Origin: Rhizorhabdus phycosphaerae
GTDB taxonomy: Bacteria > Pseudomonadota > Alphaproteobacteria > Sphingomonadales > Sphingomonadaceae
DNA: 64,000 bases
Assembly: GCF_011044255.1 (NCBI RefSeq)
Contig: NZ_CP049107.1
Location: 1 to 64,000 of the forward strand
Reading direction: 5' to 3'
The position numbers were made by a program, and so were the translations under genes. The notes beneath the pieces were generated by a model. It was not told the origin of the DNA. It did no database searches and worked only from the letters and a program-made list of their open reading frames with translations. Positions 52,016 to 60,876 of this stretch are shown piece after piece (the first letter of the stretch is position 1; every line of letters begins with the position of its first letter).

Positions 52016-54008
52016 TCTCCGGCTTGGGCCGGGTGTCTGCGAGGAGCGGGCCAATGAGCGGAAGGATCAGCCTGACGCCCGTTCTGCTCAGATGGTTGTG
52101 ATCGAAGTAAAGGGCCTCTCCCCGCTCGTCGAGCACCGGGCAGCGCCCGGCCGGGCACAGGACCGGTATCGGATCGACGAACTCAATGTCGAGGCCCCGC
52201 GCGGCAGCGTCCAGCAGGTGCATCGCCTGTCCGCTGCGGTCGCGATAGGCCGAGAGGGGCAGATCGAGCGTGGACGGACTCTCGACCCTCTTCAGCAGAA
52301 GACGGGCCGCGCTCATGGGCACGCGGAAGGTGAATTCCGGCGTTGACCGAATGATCACCAGTCGCTTGCCCGACCGAACGAGCGTTTCGAAAGTGGCTCT
52401 GGCGGCCTTGGCGAACTCGGCGGGATTGTCTTCCACCCGGCCGCCTGAATCGAAACGGAAGACGGTCGCCGGGTCGCCGCTGGCCTGGGTATAGCCGGTC
52501 GTGTAATTGGCCCATTCGGCATAGAAGAGTACCGTCGTCACCCGGCGGTCGGATGCGATCCGGCGCAATGCTTCATCGCGTGCGGCGGTGCACTTGCGCC
52601 TGGCGGTCAGGTCCGCTTCGAGCCCGGCGAGCGGCGGGCACCAGCTCCAGGTGAAGATCATCCCCTTGATGCCTCTTGTGCGGAGATCCTCTGACAGGTC
52701 GTCGGCGATCGAGGTGGCGTGGCTGTCGCCGATCACGGCCACGCTGGGCTCGCCCTCCGTCGCGCCGATGAAGCAGCGCTCTCCTCTTGCTATGGCATCG
52801 GCGCCGAGTTTGTTCAGGCAACCCGCCTTGCTCCCGAAAGAGGCGCGCAGGACGCGGAGCACGGCCGGCGGCATACGCTCGCGAAAGCCTCGCTCTGCCA
52901 CGATCACCTGTCCGATCAGCATGAGCGTCCCGATGCTCAGGCCGAGCAGGCATAGCAGGGCTCGACGGCTTGCCAGCGGTCCATTCGGCCGACGCAGAGG
53001 GCGCTCGACGAAACGCCAGCTGAGATAGGCGATCGGAAAGACGAGCAGGATCAAGATGCAGCCGGTCAGCGCCGGTATATCGATCGAGTTGTGCAGCCTG
53101 TAGAAGGCAAATAGCGGCTGATGCCAGAGGTATAGGCTGTAGCTCATCAGCCCTGTCGTCACGAGCGGCCTTGTGGTCAGAGCCTTTCCGACCGGCGTCT
53201 TCTGCGGTTCGCCGAGCAGGATGAGCACCGTTCCCACAACGATCGGCACTGTGGCGAGACCTGGAAAGGGCGTTGCGCCATCATAAAAGAACATCGGGAG
53301 CGTAAGCAGCGGGAGCGTCACCCAGGCCGCCGTGGCATGCCGGATCCGAAGCCCATGCCTGGCCGCCAGGGCGCTCAGAACACCGGCGATCAATTCCCAG
53401 GCACGGCTGGGAGCGAGGTAGAAGTTCGCGGCCGGGTGCCAATGCGAGGCCCATTCGGAAAGGGCGAGGCTGAAGATCATGGCGCCGGTCAGGACGAGGA
53501 CGATCGGCCGGACGCCCAGCCGGCGCAGCATCGGGATCAGGAGCGGAAAGAGCAGATAGAATTGCCCCTCCACCGCCAGCGTCCAGCTATGCTGGAGTGG
53601 ATTGAGTTCCGAGCGCTCGCTGAAATAGCTTCCTTGCCGCCAATAGCGGATGTTCGACGTGAGCATCAGCGTCGCGGCCATGTTGCGGGCGAAAGCAATG
53701 AGCTGGTTCGGCAGCATCAGCCAATAGGCGGGCGCGACCAGGGTCGCGGTCATAACGATGAGAGCCGGCATGATGCGCCGCGCGCGACGCTCGTAGAATT
53801 GCGCGATCGAGAAGCGCCCTTGCGCCAGCGCTTCGAACGCCAGCGCGGCAATGACGTGACCCGACAGGACGAAGAAGATGTCGACGCCGACGAAACCGCC
53901 CGAGGCCCAGGAAAAGCCGGCATGATGGAACAGGACCATCATCACGGCCACGGCGCGAAGCCCGTCGATCTCGGGGCGATAGGTCGGCGCGACAGGGTTT
54001 CGGTCCAT
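51981..54008 (-). CDS. OafA/Yrhl-type acyltransferase with C-terminal SGNH domain
   Basis: A 675-residue membrane acyltransferase. The N-terminal acyltransferase-3 domain (about 8-375) has ten predicted helices with PEIDGLRAVAV and FHHAGF (catalytic His region) and SGGFVGVDIFFVLSG. The C-terminal periplasmic SGNH hydrolase-like domain (about 435-670) carries IGDSHATS (Ser nucleophile) and DHNHLS (Asp-His pair). Such fusions O-acetylate cell-surface polysaccharides. The start is ATG 54008 with AGGGA upstream. Glycan target unknown; the 3' end overlaps the convergent NTF2-like gene. Confidence 0.9.
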   Translation of the reverse strand: MDRNPVAPTYRPEIDGLRAVAVMMVLFHHAGFSWASGGFVGVDIFFVLSGHVIAALAFEALAQGRFSIAQFYERRARRIMPALIVMTATLVAPAYWLMLPNQLIAFARNMAATLMLTSNIRYWRQGSYFSERSELNPLQHSWTLAVEGQFYLLFPLLIPMLRRLGVRPIVLVLTGAMIFSLALSEWASHWHPAANFYLAPSRAWELIAGVLSALAARHGLRIRHATAAWVTLPLLTLPMFFYDGATPFPGLATVPIVVGTVLILLGEPQKTPVGKALTTRPLVTTGLMSYSLYLWHQPLFAFYRLHNSIDIPALTGCILILLVFPIAYLSWRFVERPLRRPNGPLASRRALLCLLGLSIGTLMLIGQVIVAERGFRERMPPAVLRVLRASFGSKAGCLNKLGADAIARGERCFIGATEGEPSVAVIGDSHATSIADDLSEDLRTRGIKGMIFTWSWCPPLAGLEADLTARRKCTAARDEALRRIASDRRVTTVLFYAEWANYTTGYTQASGDPATVFRFDSGGRVEDNPAEFAKAARATFETLVRSGKRLVIIRSTPEFTFRVPMSAARLLLKRVESPSTLDLPLSAYRDRSGQAMHLLDAAARGLDIEFVDPIPVLCPAGRCPVLDERGEALYFDHNHLSRTGVRLILPLIGPLLADTRPKPEISGAAPRTISR

Positions 54009-54096
54009 GGGCGTCGCGATCCCTAGACGACGTCCGGCACTTGGCAATCCGGTCAATCCCGGGGCAGACGATCTTGGCCGAAAGCGGACGGACGCG

Positions 54097-54903
54097 TCAC
54101 GGAGCGAATCCCATCTGCTCGAGCGACTCCAGCACGGATAGGCGATGTACGCTGCTGTCCGGGACGAGCGAAGCGACCGCGATCGGGATGCGCCATGCGG
54201 CCACCTGCTGCTCGTCGATATCGGAGCGGCGCAGATATTCGCGCAGATAGAAGGAGGCCGCCATCGGCCGCAGGACGTTCAGAGCCGGCCAGGTTCGCAA
54301 CACGCGACCGAACCCCGAATGACGGAACAGCAGCTCTGTCCGCGCCACGTCCCCGGCGGGATCGCCCTGGCAGCCGTTCGACCAGTCGATCGCGGCGATG
54401 CCGTGGCGGGTCAGCAGCGCGTTGCCCGGATGAAAATCACCGTGGCAGAGCCGGTCTCCGCGCGGCAGCGCGTCGAGCCGGTCGAGGGCCTCCTGTCGCG
54501 CGCGTTTGCTGACAGTGGCCTGCTCGATCCTGACGCGGATGATATCGTGCTGCGCGTGGCGAAGCCCGTCTCCACTGCAACGGTGAATCAGGGCATGATA
54601 GTCGGCGAAGCGCCGCAAAAGGGGACGCCAGCGCAGCAGGCGCAGCGGAGAGGTTCGCAGCAGGGGCCTGCCCGGCAGCTCCTCCAGGATGATGCCTCTG
54701 CGTCGACCGCATTCATGGGTGCCGAAGGTGCGCGGGACATGCAGTCCCTGATCCTGCGCATAGCGGATGCCGTCATGCTCGCGGTCGACGACACCCGGGT
54801 CGAGACCTTCGCGGTAGAGCTTCAGAACGCGGCCACCGTTGAGCCTGAAGACCTCAGCGCTTGCCCCGGCGCCGACCAGCGCCACGAGATGGGGAACGAT
54901 CAT
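54097..54903 (-). CDS. Aminoglycoside-phosphotransferase-like kinase
   Basis: A 268-residue protein kinase-like fold of the APH/ChoK type. CHGDFHPGN (catalytic Asp) and IDWSNGCQGDPAGDVAR (Mg2+-binding Asp) are conserved, and an N-lobe Lys lies in GRVLKLYREG. It is smaller than typical APH. AGGGG eight bases before the ATG at 54903 supports the start. The substrate (aminoglycoside, choline, or another small alcohol) cannot be inferred. Gene order gives no partner. Confidence 0.78.
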   Translation of the reverse strand: MIVPHLVALVGAGASAEVFRLNGGRVLKLYREGLDPGVVDREHDGIRYAQDQGLHVPRTFGTHECGRRRGIILEELPGRPLLRTSPLRLLRWRPLLRRFADYHALIHRCSGDGLRHAQHDIIRVRIEQATVSKRARQEALDRLDALPRGDRLCHGDFHPGNALLTRHGIAAIDWSNGCQGDPAGDVARTELLFRHSGFGRVLRTWPALNVLRPMAASFYLREYLRRSDIDEQQVAAWRIPIAVASLVPDSSVHRLSVLESLEQMGFAP

Positions 54904-55031
54904 CTCACCAACCCCTTGTCCGCCTGACGAGATGGGGATCCGCCCGGCGTGTCGAGCGGGCCTGCCTGATTGACAGGCGCCCGCGATGCGGTCCATCGCA
55001 CATTTTCTGTTCGGACGAAGGTGGACCCAGG

Positions 55032-55208
55032 ATGAACGGCCCCGCCGCTTTTACGCTTTCCATCCTCATGCTCGCGGGATTTCTGCTGGGCGGAGGCGGG
55101 CTTTGGCTGATTCTGAAGCGCAACGACTATAAGCGCGGCTGGCTGATGATAGTGGCGGGCACCGTCATGTTCGCCAACGTCGCGATCTGGACGCTGCCGA
55201 CCGCGTGA
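55032..55208 (+). CDS. Small two-helix membrane protein (58 aa)
   Basis: A 58-residue protein with two hydrophobic helices (about 6-28 and 36-56) linked by a polar KRNDYKRG turn. Its stop codon lies inside a strong terminator stem. The ATG at 55032 follows an AGG with short spacing. Function unknown; composition matches the surrounding core genes. Confidence 0.55.
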   Translation: MNGPAAFTLSILMLAGFLLGGGGLWLILKRNDYKRGWLMIVAGTVMFANVAIWTLPTA

Positions 55209-55242
55209 CGACGCTACCCTTCGGGAGCGCCCCGTCACGCGG
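55201..55242. terminator. Convergent terminator with long stem
   Basis: A perfect 10-bp outer stem CCGCGTGACG/CGTCACGCGG encloses a second small stem closed by TTCG. It overlaps the 55208 stop and separates the small membrane gene from the convergent hydrolase gene. Confidence 0.65.
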
Positions 55243-55258
55243 CTGAGCGTCGTCGGCT

Positions 55259-55906
55259 TCAACGATCGCCGGAAAGACGCATGTCCAGATAGCCGTCAAC
55301 CGACTGCATCAGTTGCGGCATCTCGTCGGCGAAGAAGTGGTTCGCGCCGGGGATGACGTCGTGATGGATGGTGATGTGGCGCTGGGTCCGCAGCTTGTCG
55401 ACGAGCTTCTGGACCGCGCCGGGCGTCACCACCTCGTCGCTGTCGCCCTGGATGATGATGCCCGAGGACGGGCAGGGCGCGAGGAAGGTGAAATCGTACA
55501 TGTTCGCAGGAGGGGCGATCGAGATGAAGCCCTTGATCTCCGGCCGGCGCATCAGCAGCTGCATGCCGATCCAGGCACCGAAGCTGAAGCCGGCGATCCA
55601 GGTCGTCTGCGCCTCGGGGTGGATCGACTGGACCCAGTCGAGCGCCGAGGCGGCATCGCTCAGTTCGCCCACGCCATTGTCGAACGTGCCCTGACTCTTG
55701 CCGACGCCGCGAAAGTTGAAGCGGAGCGTCGCGAAACCGCGACGCACGAAGGTCTGGTAGAGCGACTGGACGATGCGGTTGTTCATCGTGCCGCCGCCCT
55801 GCGGGTGCGGGTGCAGGATCAAAGCGACGGGCGCGCGCGGACGAGGGCCGGGGTTGAAACGCCCTTCGAGGCGCCCTTCGGGTCCTGGGAAAATGACTTC
55901 TGGCAT
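55259..55906 (-). CDS. Alpha/beta hydrolase
   Basis: A 215-residue hydrolase. The oxyanion region HPHPQGGGTMNN near residue 32 and nucleophile elbow GFSFGAW (Ser about 107) are visible. An acid follows in QGDSDEVV and the catalytic His in PGANHFF. This set resembles the dienelactone-hydrolase/YghX-like esterases. AAGGA five bases before ATG 55906 fixes the start; earlier in-frame ATGs at 55924 and 55942 are less likely. Substrate unknown. Confidence 0.82.
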   Translation of the reverse strand: MPEVIFPGPEGRLEGRFNPGPRPRAPVALILHPHPQGGGTMNNRIVQSLYQTFVRRGFATLRFNFRGVGKSQGTFDNGVGELSDAASALDWVQSIHPEAQTTWIAGFSFGAWIGMQLLMRRPEIKGFISIAPPANMYDFTFLAPCPSSGIIIQGDSDEVVTPGAVQKLVDKLRTQRHITIHHDVIPGANHFFADEMPQLMQSVDGYLDMRLSGDR

Positions 55907-56018
55907 CGATATCCTTCGGGACATGGATTGAGCCGGGCGCACCGGATGGCGCGCCGCCGAACGAACGCCTATATAGGCCCGGGCGCTTCGCGCGCAATCA
56001 ATTGGAGCATATTCGCGC

Positions 56019-57077
56019 GTGGTGCTGTCCAGACTCTATCTAGACCATGCGGCGACGACGCCGATGCTGCCCCGTGCGCGGGCGGCGGTGGCGGAGGCGA
56101 TGGAGCGGTGGGCCAACCCCTCGTCGCCCCACGCCGAGGGCCGTGCGGCCCGTGCGGCGCTGGAGGATGCCCGCGCGCGGATCGCGGCGGCGCTGGGCCA
56201 TAGCGGTGCGCTGATCTTCACCAGCGGCGCCAGCGAAGCGATCGAGATCGCCATGCGGCGCGGCAAGGCCGCCCGGCGCATGCTGTCGGCGGTCGAGCAT
56301 GACGCGGTGCGCCGCGTGGCGTGCGACGCGGCCATCCTGCCGGTGGATCGCCTGGGACAGGTGCACGAGGACGCCGTCGGCGGGGCGGACACGCTCCACG
56401 CCATCCAGCTGGTCAATAACGAAACCGGGGTCGTCCAGCCGATCGACGCGCTGCGCGAGCGCATCGCCGAGCGTGGGGGCCTGTTGCTGATGGACGCCGC
56501 CCAGGCGGCCGGCAAGATGCCCCTGCCGGGCGCCGATTTCGTCAGCATATCGGCCCATAAGCTGGGCGGTCCGCCTGGCATCGGGGCACTGCTGGTCCGC
56601 GATCTGGGCCTGCTCGAGCCGAGCGGGGGGCAGGAGCAGGGCTATCGCGGCGGGACCGAGAATCTCCCCGCGATAATGGGCTTTGCGGCGGCTCTGGATG
56701 AGAGCATTGCATGGACGGCGCGGGCGTCCCGGCTTCGCGACCGGCTTGATTCTGCCATTCGCGACGGCGGGGGGATGGTGGTCGCCGACGAGGCTCACCG
56801 AGCGCCGGCGATCGCGAGCTATCGAATGCCGGGCGTGGCCGCCACGGCCCAGCTCATCCGTTTCGACATGGCCGGGATTTCGGTTTCGGCGGGAAGCGCA
56901 TGTTCGTCGGGCAGCCTGAAGCCCAGCCATGTGCTGGCAGCGATGGGCTGGAGCGAAGCGGAGGCGCGCGAAGTCGTTCGCGTCAGCTTTGGGCCGCAAA
57001 CCGAAGAGGCCGACATCGACCGCTTCGTCTCCGAATGGCACAAGGTTGCGGCCAGCGCCCGGACGCGCGCGGCGTGA
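56019..57077 (+). CDS. Cysteine desulfurase (NifS/IscS-like), first copy
   Basis: PLP enzyme that takes sulfur from cysteine for Fe-S and tRNA thiolation. The 352-residue protein has LYLDHAATTPM at the N-terminus, the PLP Lys181 in SAHKLGG and the active Cys295 in SAGSACSSGSL. GTG start. It overlaps the second copy as GTGA. The two are clearly different proteins, not a frameshift pair, because each has its own full set of active-site residues. Confidence 0.9.
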   Translation: MVLSRLYLDHAATTPMLPRARAAVAEAMERWANPSSPHAEGRAARAALEDARARIAAALGHSGALIFTSGASEAIEIAMRRGKAARRMLSAVEHDAVRRVACDAAILPVDRLGQVHEDAVGGADTLHAIQLVNNETGVVQPIDALRERIAERGGLLLMDAAQAAGKMPLPGADFVSISAHKLGGPPGIGALLVRDLGLLEPSGGQEQGYRGGTENLPAIMGFAAALDESIAWTARASRLRDRLDSAIRDGGGMVVADEAHRAPAIASYRMPGVAATAQLIRFDMAGISVSAGSACSSGSLKPSHVLAAMGWSEAEAREVVRVSFGPQTEEADIDRFVSEWHKVAASARTRAA

Positions 57078-58159
57078 TCTATCTCGACTATCAGGCGACG
57101 ACGCCCCTGGCGCCCGAGGTGCGCGAGGCAATGTTGCCTTATCTAAGCGAGAAATTCGCCAATCCCCATTCGCCGCACAAGGCCGGGCGGGAAGCGGCGG
57201 CGACGATCGCAGTGGCCCGGGAGCGGGTGGCGGCGTTGATGCCGCCGGGTGGGCAACTGGCCTTTACGAGCGGTGCGACCGAGGCGCTCAACTGGGCGAT
57301 CAAGGGGAGCCGGGGACCGATCGTGACCCTCGCGACCGAGCATAGCGCGGTCCTCGACGCGGCTCGTGCTGCCGGGCGGCCAGTTACGGTCCTGCCGGTC
57401 GGGACGGATGGCCTCGTCGATCTGGCAGTCGCCGATGCTGCGATCCGGCCCGGTACCGGGCTCGTCGCGGTGATGCTGGTGAATAACGAGACCGGCGTTA
57501 TCCAGCCGGTTGCCGAGATTGCGGCGCTTGCCCGCAAGGCGGGTGCCCTGACCCTGTGCGACGCAGTCCAGGGCTATGGTCGGGTAGCCATTCCCGACGG
57601 CTGCGATCTCGTCGCGGTGTCGGGGCACAAGATCCATGGTCCCAAGGGGATCGGCGCGCTCTGGCTGCGCGACGGGCTCGATCTCGAGCCGCTGCTGCAC
57701 GGCGGACGGCAGGAGCCGGCCGGACGGTCGGGCACCCAGGCCCCTATGCTCTGCGCGGGTTTCGGCGTCGCTGCCGCCCTCATGGCGGAACGGCAGGGCG
57801 AAGACCGCAGGCATGTGGAGCTCCTGTGGGACGCTGCGATCGAGGCGCTGGGGACCGGTTGGACATTGAACGGGTCGGCGGAGGCGCGGTGGCACGGCAA
57901 TCTCAACCTGCGCCGGGAGGGACTTGATGCGGCTCGGCTGATCTCGAGCTTGCGCGACCTCGCCTTTTCGGCCGGGTCGGCTTGCGCGAGCGGTTCGGGT
58001 AGACCCAGCCATGTCCTCAAGGCTATCGGTCTCACCGACGCTCAGGCGCGGTCGAGCATCCGGCTCGGTTTCGGGCGCTATACCAGCGTGGAGGATGTTC
58101 GACGGGCTATGGCGATGATCGGTGAAGCGGCCATTCGGCAGGGAGCCTGGGCGGCGTGA
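57074..58159 (+). CDS. Cysteine desulfurase, second copy
   Basis: A 361-residue PLP cysteine desulfurase with YLDYQATTPL at the N-terminus, Lys186 in VSGHKIHG and Cys305 in SAGSACASGSG. Its GTG start overlaps the first copy's stop and its stop overlaps the ferredoxin start (GTGA), so the three genes form one tight operon. IscU is not adjacent; the IscU-like gene is near dnaA. Two desulfurases together may serve different acceptors, or form a heteromer; unproven. Confidence 0.9.
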   Translation: MIYLDYQATTPLAPEVREAMLPYLSEKFANPHSPHKAGREAAATIAVARERVAALMPPGGQLAFTSGATEALNWAIKGSRGPIVTLATEHSAVLDAARAAGRPVTVLPVGTDGLVDLAVADAAIRPGTGLVAVMLVNNETGVIQPVAEIAALARKAGALTLCDAVQGYGRVAIPDGCDLVAVSGHKIHGPKGIGALWLRDGLDLEPLLHGGRQEPAGRSGTQAPMLCAGFGVAAALMAERQGEDRRHVELLWDAAIEALGTGWTLNGSAEARWHGNLNLRREGLDAARLISSLRDLAFSAGSACASGSGRPSHVLKAIGLTDAQARSSIRLGFGRYTSVEDVRRAMAMIGEAAIRQGAWAA

Positions 58160-58491
58160 CGAGGGTGGTGTTCCTGTCCGCCGATGGAGAAAGGCGGAGC
58201 GAGGTTGATGCGGCGCCGGGCCTTCGCCTGCTCGAGGTGGCACAGGCCGATGGCCAGCCGCTCGAGGGAACCTGCGAAGGGCAGATGGCCTGCTCGACCT
58301 GTCACGTCATCGTCGACCCGGTCGACTTCGCCCGGTTGCCGCGCGCGTCGGAGATGGAAGAGGATTTGCTCGACCTTGCCAGTCATGTGACCCGAACGTC
58401 ACGACTCGCCTGCCAGATTCACCTGACCGAGGCGCTCGACAGCCTGACGGTACGGATGCCGCCCGGGTCCAGGAACATGCAAGGGCGCTGA
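58156..58491 (+). CDS. Adrenodoxin-type [2Fe-2S] ferredoxin
   Basis: A 111-residue plant/adrenodoxin-like ferredoxin with ligands Cys40, Cys46, Cys49 and Cys86 (pattern C-x5-C-x2-C...C) and the acidic MEEDLLDLA segment typical of adrenodoxin. It would supply electrons for Fe-S assembly with the upstream desulfurases. It overlaps their operon as GTGA and is followed by the ffs RNA. Confidence 0.93.
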   Translation: MTRVVFLSADGERRSEVDAAPGLRLLEVAQADGQPLEGTCEGQMACSTCHVIVDPVDFARLPRASEMEEDLLDLASHVTRTSRLACQIHLTEALDSLTVRMPPGSRNMQGR

Positions 58492-58581
58492 CGGCATCGC
58501 GAACGGTGCGCCGTCGCGCGGACCGCGGCGGTCGACGGCAGGCGGCTTGCATCGTCTCAACTTCTCCCCCATATGCGCCGC

Positions 58582-58670
58582 GGGAGTCGGGCGGACGGTG
58601 CCGTCGCCAACCCGGTCAGGTCCGGAAGGAAGCAGCCGCAACGATTTCGTATCGGGTCGTTCCGGCTCCC
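58582..58670 (+). ncRNA. ffs: Signal recognition particle RNA (4.5S, small bacterial type)
   Basis: The invariant GGTCAGGTCCGG and AAGGAAGCAGCC segments of the SRP helix 8 lie at 58614-58637. The 5' arm GGGAGTCGG (58582-58590) pairs with CCGGCTCCC (58662-58670), closing the rod. Position just before dnaX matches the conserved ffs-dnaX-ybaB order. Exact ends are uncertain by a few bases. Confidence 0.92.
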
Positions 58671-58732
58671 ACCTCTCTCGCTTCGGCAAATATCACGGGG
58701 ACAACCGGCCCCCGGCTGGGTAAAGTCTCGGC

Positions 58733-60466
58733 ATGTCCGAATCTTCAACGCCATACCGCGTTCTTGCGCGCAAATATCGGCCGCAGAATTTCCGAGAGCT
58801 GATCGGCCAGGACGCGATGGTCACGACGCTGGCCAACGCGATCCGGCGCGAGCGGCTCGCGCATGCGTTTCTGCTGACCGGCGTTCGCGGGGTCGGCAAG
58901 ACCTCGACCGCAAGGCTGATCGCCAAGGCGCTGAACTGCATCGGTCCGGACGGGCAGGGCGGACCGACGATCGATCCCTGCGGCGTCTGCGAGCCCTGCG
59001 TCGCGATTGCGGAAGGGCGGCATATCGACGTCGTCGAAATGGACGCGGCGAGCCACACCGGCATCGACGATGTGCGCGAGATCATCGAGGCGGTGCGCTA
59101 TGCATCGGTTTCGGCGCGCTACAAGATGTACATCATCGACGAAGTCCACATGCTGTCCAAGTCGGCCTTCAACGGTCTGCTCAAGACGCTCGAGGAACCG
59201 CCGGCCCATGTGAAATTCCTGTTCGCCACGACCGAGGTGAACAAGGTACCGATCACCGTGCTGTCGCGCTGCCAGCGTTTCGACCTGCGCCGGATCCCGG
59301 CCGACAAGCTCGCCGCGCATTTCGCCGGGGTCGTCGCGACCGAAGGCGTAGAGGCAGAGGCCGAAGCGCTGGCCCTGATCGCGCGGGCGGCGGAGGGCTC
59401 GGCTCGCGACGGCCTGTCGATCCTCGACCAGGCGATCGCCCATGGCTCGGGCAAGGTCGAGGCGGCTCAGGTGCGCGACATGCTCGGCCTCAGCGATCGC
59501 GGAGCGATAAGGCGGCTCTTCGGCGCGCTGCTGTCGGGCGATGCCCCCGCAGTGCTTGCGGCGGTGCGCGGACAATATGATCTGGGCGTCGAGCCGGTCG
59601 CGCTGCTCCACGGCCTGCTCGAAACCTGCCACGGCGTGACCCGCGCCAAGGTCGCCGGCACCGATGACCCGGCATTGTCGGTCGAAGAGCGCGAGGCTTT
59701 CGTGGAGTGGGGCGCCCGCCTCGGCTTCGCGACCCTGCACCGTCTCTGGCAGTTGCTGCTGAAAGGGCATGCCGAGGTCCAGACTGCGGCGATGCCGATC
59801 GAGGCCGCAGAAATGGCCCTGCTGCGCGTCGTGCACGCCAGCCAGTTGCCCGACCCCGGCGAACTGGCGCGCAAGCTTGCGAGCGGCGACACGGGGGAGC
59901 GTGCGACCGTCCCGGCCATGGGCTCGGCTGCGCCCGCGCCCGCGCCTGCCTCAGCGGTTGCTGCCTCACCTTTTGCTGTCGCGCCCGAACCGTCGGCTAT
60001 GATGGTCCCGCCGGTAAGGGTCGTCGAAAGCAGCCTTCCTGATCCGAAGCCGGCACCTGAGTCCCCGGCACCAGAGCTCCCGGCACCCGCGCTGCCGGCC
60101 TCAGCCCAGGCGCTGCACGCGTTGCTGCTGTCCGAAAACGCGCTGCTGGCGCAGCTTTTCCACGACTACGCATCGATCGTTCGCCTTTCCGGTGAGGAAC
60201 TGGTGATCGCGCGCCATCCGCGCCTTGCCGCCAGTTTCGCCGGCGATCTCGGCAAGGTGCTCGCCAAGGCGACCGGCGTCACCTGGTCCATCGCGATGGC
60301 GTCCGACGCAGGGGAGCCCTCGCTCCTCGCCCAGGCCAAGGCGCAGGAGGAGGCCGCGCGAAACGCGATCCTCGACTCGCCACTCGTCAAGGCTGCCTTC
60401 GCGGCCTTCCCCGAAGCGGAGCTGATCGACTACAGCGCCCCCGAACCACGGAGTCTCGCATCATGA
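58733..60466 (+). CDS. dnaX: DNA polymerase III tau/gamma subunit
   Basis: Clamp-loader subunit that couples the polymerase to the clamp loader. The 577-residue product has Walker A GVRGVGKTS (50-58), a zinc module (Cys in NCIGPDG, CGVCEPC), the DEVHMLSKSAFNGLLKTLEEPP segment near residue 135 (shown across adjoining motifs DEVHMLSK and LLKTLEEPP) and a Pro/Ala-rich tau tail (about 385-475). No A-rich slippery heptamer is seen, so gamma is probably not made by frameshifting. Confidence 0.96.
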   Translation: MSESSTPYRVLARKYRPQNFRELIGQDAMVTTLANAIRRERLAHAFLLTGVRGVGKTSTARLIAKALNCIGPDGQGGPTIDPCGVCEPCVAIAEGRHIDVVEMDAASHTGIDDVREIIEAVRYASVSARYKMYIIDEVHMLSKSAFNGLLKTLEEPPAHVKFLFATTEVNKVPITVLSRCQRFDLRRIPADKLAAHFAGVVATEGVEAEAEALALIARAAEGSARDGLSILDQAIAHGSGKVEAAQVRDMLGLSDRGAIRRLFGALLSGDAPAVLAAVRGQYDLGVEPVALLHGLLETCHGVTRAKVAGTDDPALSVEEREAFVEWGARLGFATLHRLWQLLLKGHAEVQTAAMPIEAAEMALLRVVHASQLPDPGELARKLASGDTGERATVPAMGSAAPAPAPASAVAASPFAVAPEPSAMMVPPVRVVESSLPDPKPAPESPAPELPAPALPASAQALHALLLSENALLAQLFHDYASIVRLSGEELVIARHPRLAASFAGDLGKVLAKATGVTWSIAMASDAGEPSLLAQAKAQEEAARNAILDSPLVKAAFAAFPEAELIDYSAPEPRSLAS

Positions 60467-60801
60467 AAAGCCTCGAAGAGATGATCGCCGCCGCCCAGAA
60501 TGCGGCGCAGACGATCCAGACCCAGATGGAACAGGCCCAGACCGTGCTCGACACGATCGAGGTCGAAGGTGCGTCGGGCGGCGGCCTCGTCAAGATCCGC
60601 GCGAGTGCGAAAGGCCGGATCATTGGCGTCGCGATCGACGACTCGCTTATCGTTCCTTCGGAAAAGCAGATGCTCGAGGATCTCATCGTCGCCGCGATCA
60701 ACGACTGCCGGACCAAGGCGGATGCCGCCTCCAATGCCGAGATGGCGAAGCTGACCCAGGGCTTGCCGATCCCGCCGGGCTTCAAGATGCCTTTCGGCTG
60801 A
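60463..60801 (+). CDS. YbaB/EbfC nucleoid-associated protein
   Basis: A 112-residue DNA-binding protein that forms dimers with tweezer-like helices; the family motif IEVEGASGGGLVKI is near residue 28 and the C-terminus ends GLPIPPGFKMPFG. It overlaps dnaX as ATGA, giving the widespread dnaX-ybaB pair. recR does not follow here. A strong terminator lies 40 bases after the stop. Confidence 0.94.
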   Translation: MKSLEEMIAAAQNAAQTIQTQMEQAQTVLDTIEVEGASGGGLVKIRASAKGRIIGVAIDDSLIVPSEKQMLEDLIVAAINDCRTKADAASNAEMAKLTQGLPIPPGFKMPFG

Positions 60802-60840
60802 GGACCCGCGTCGCCACACCCGGCAGACGATTTTTCAAGG

Positions 60841-60876
60841 CGGCGCGATTCGGGACGACCGTTTCGCGCCGTTTTT
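60841..60876 (+). terminator. Intrinsic terminator after ybaB
   Basis: An 8-bp stem CGGCGCGA/TCGCGCCG has a 15-base loop and is followed by TTTTT (60872-60876). It ends the dnaX-ybaB transcript and abuts the convergent mtgA stop. Confidence 0.8.

Noticed and set aside
56019-58159. One desulfurase gene split by a frameshift
   Set aside because: Each half has its own complete N-terminus, PLP lysine and active-site cysteine, so these are two full genes with a 4-base overlap.
58733-60466. Programmed frameshift producing gamma from dnaX
   Set aside because: No A-AAA-AAG-type slippery run or following hairpin is seen around the domain IV/V boundary, unlike E. coli dnaX.
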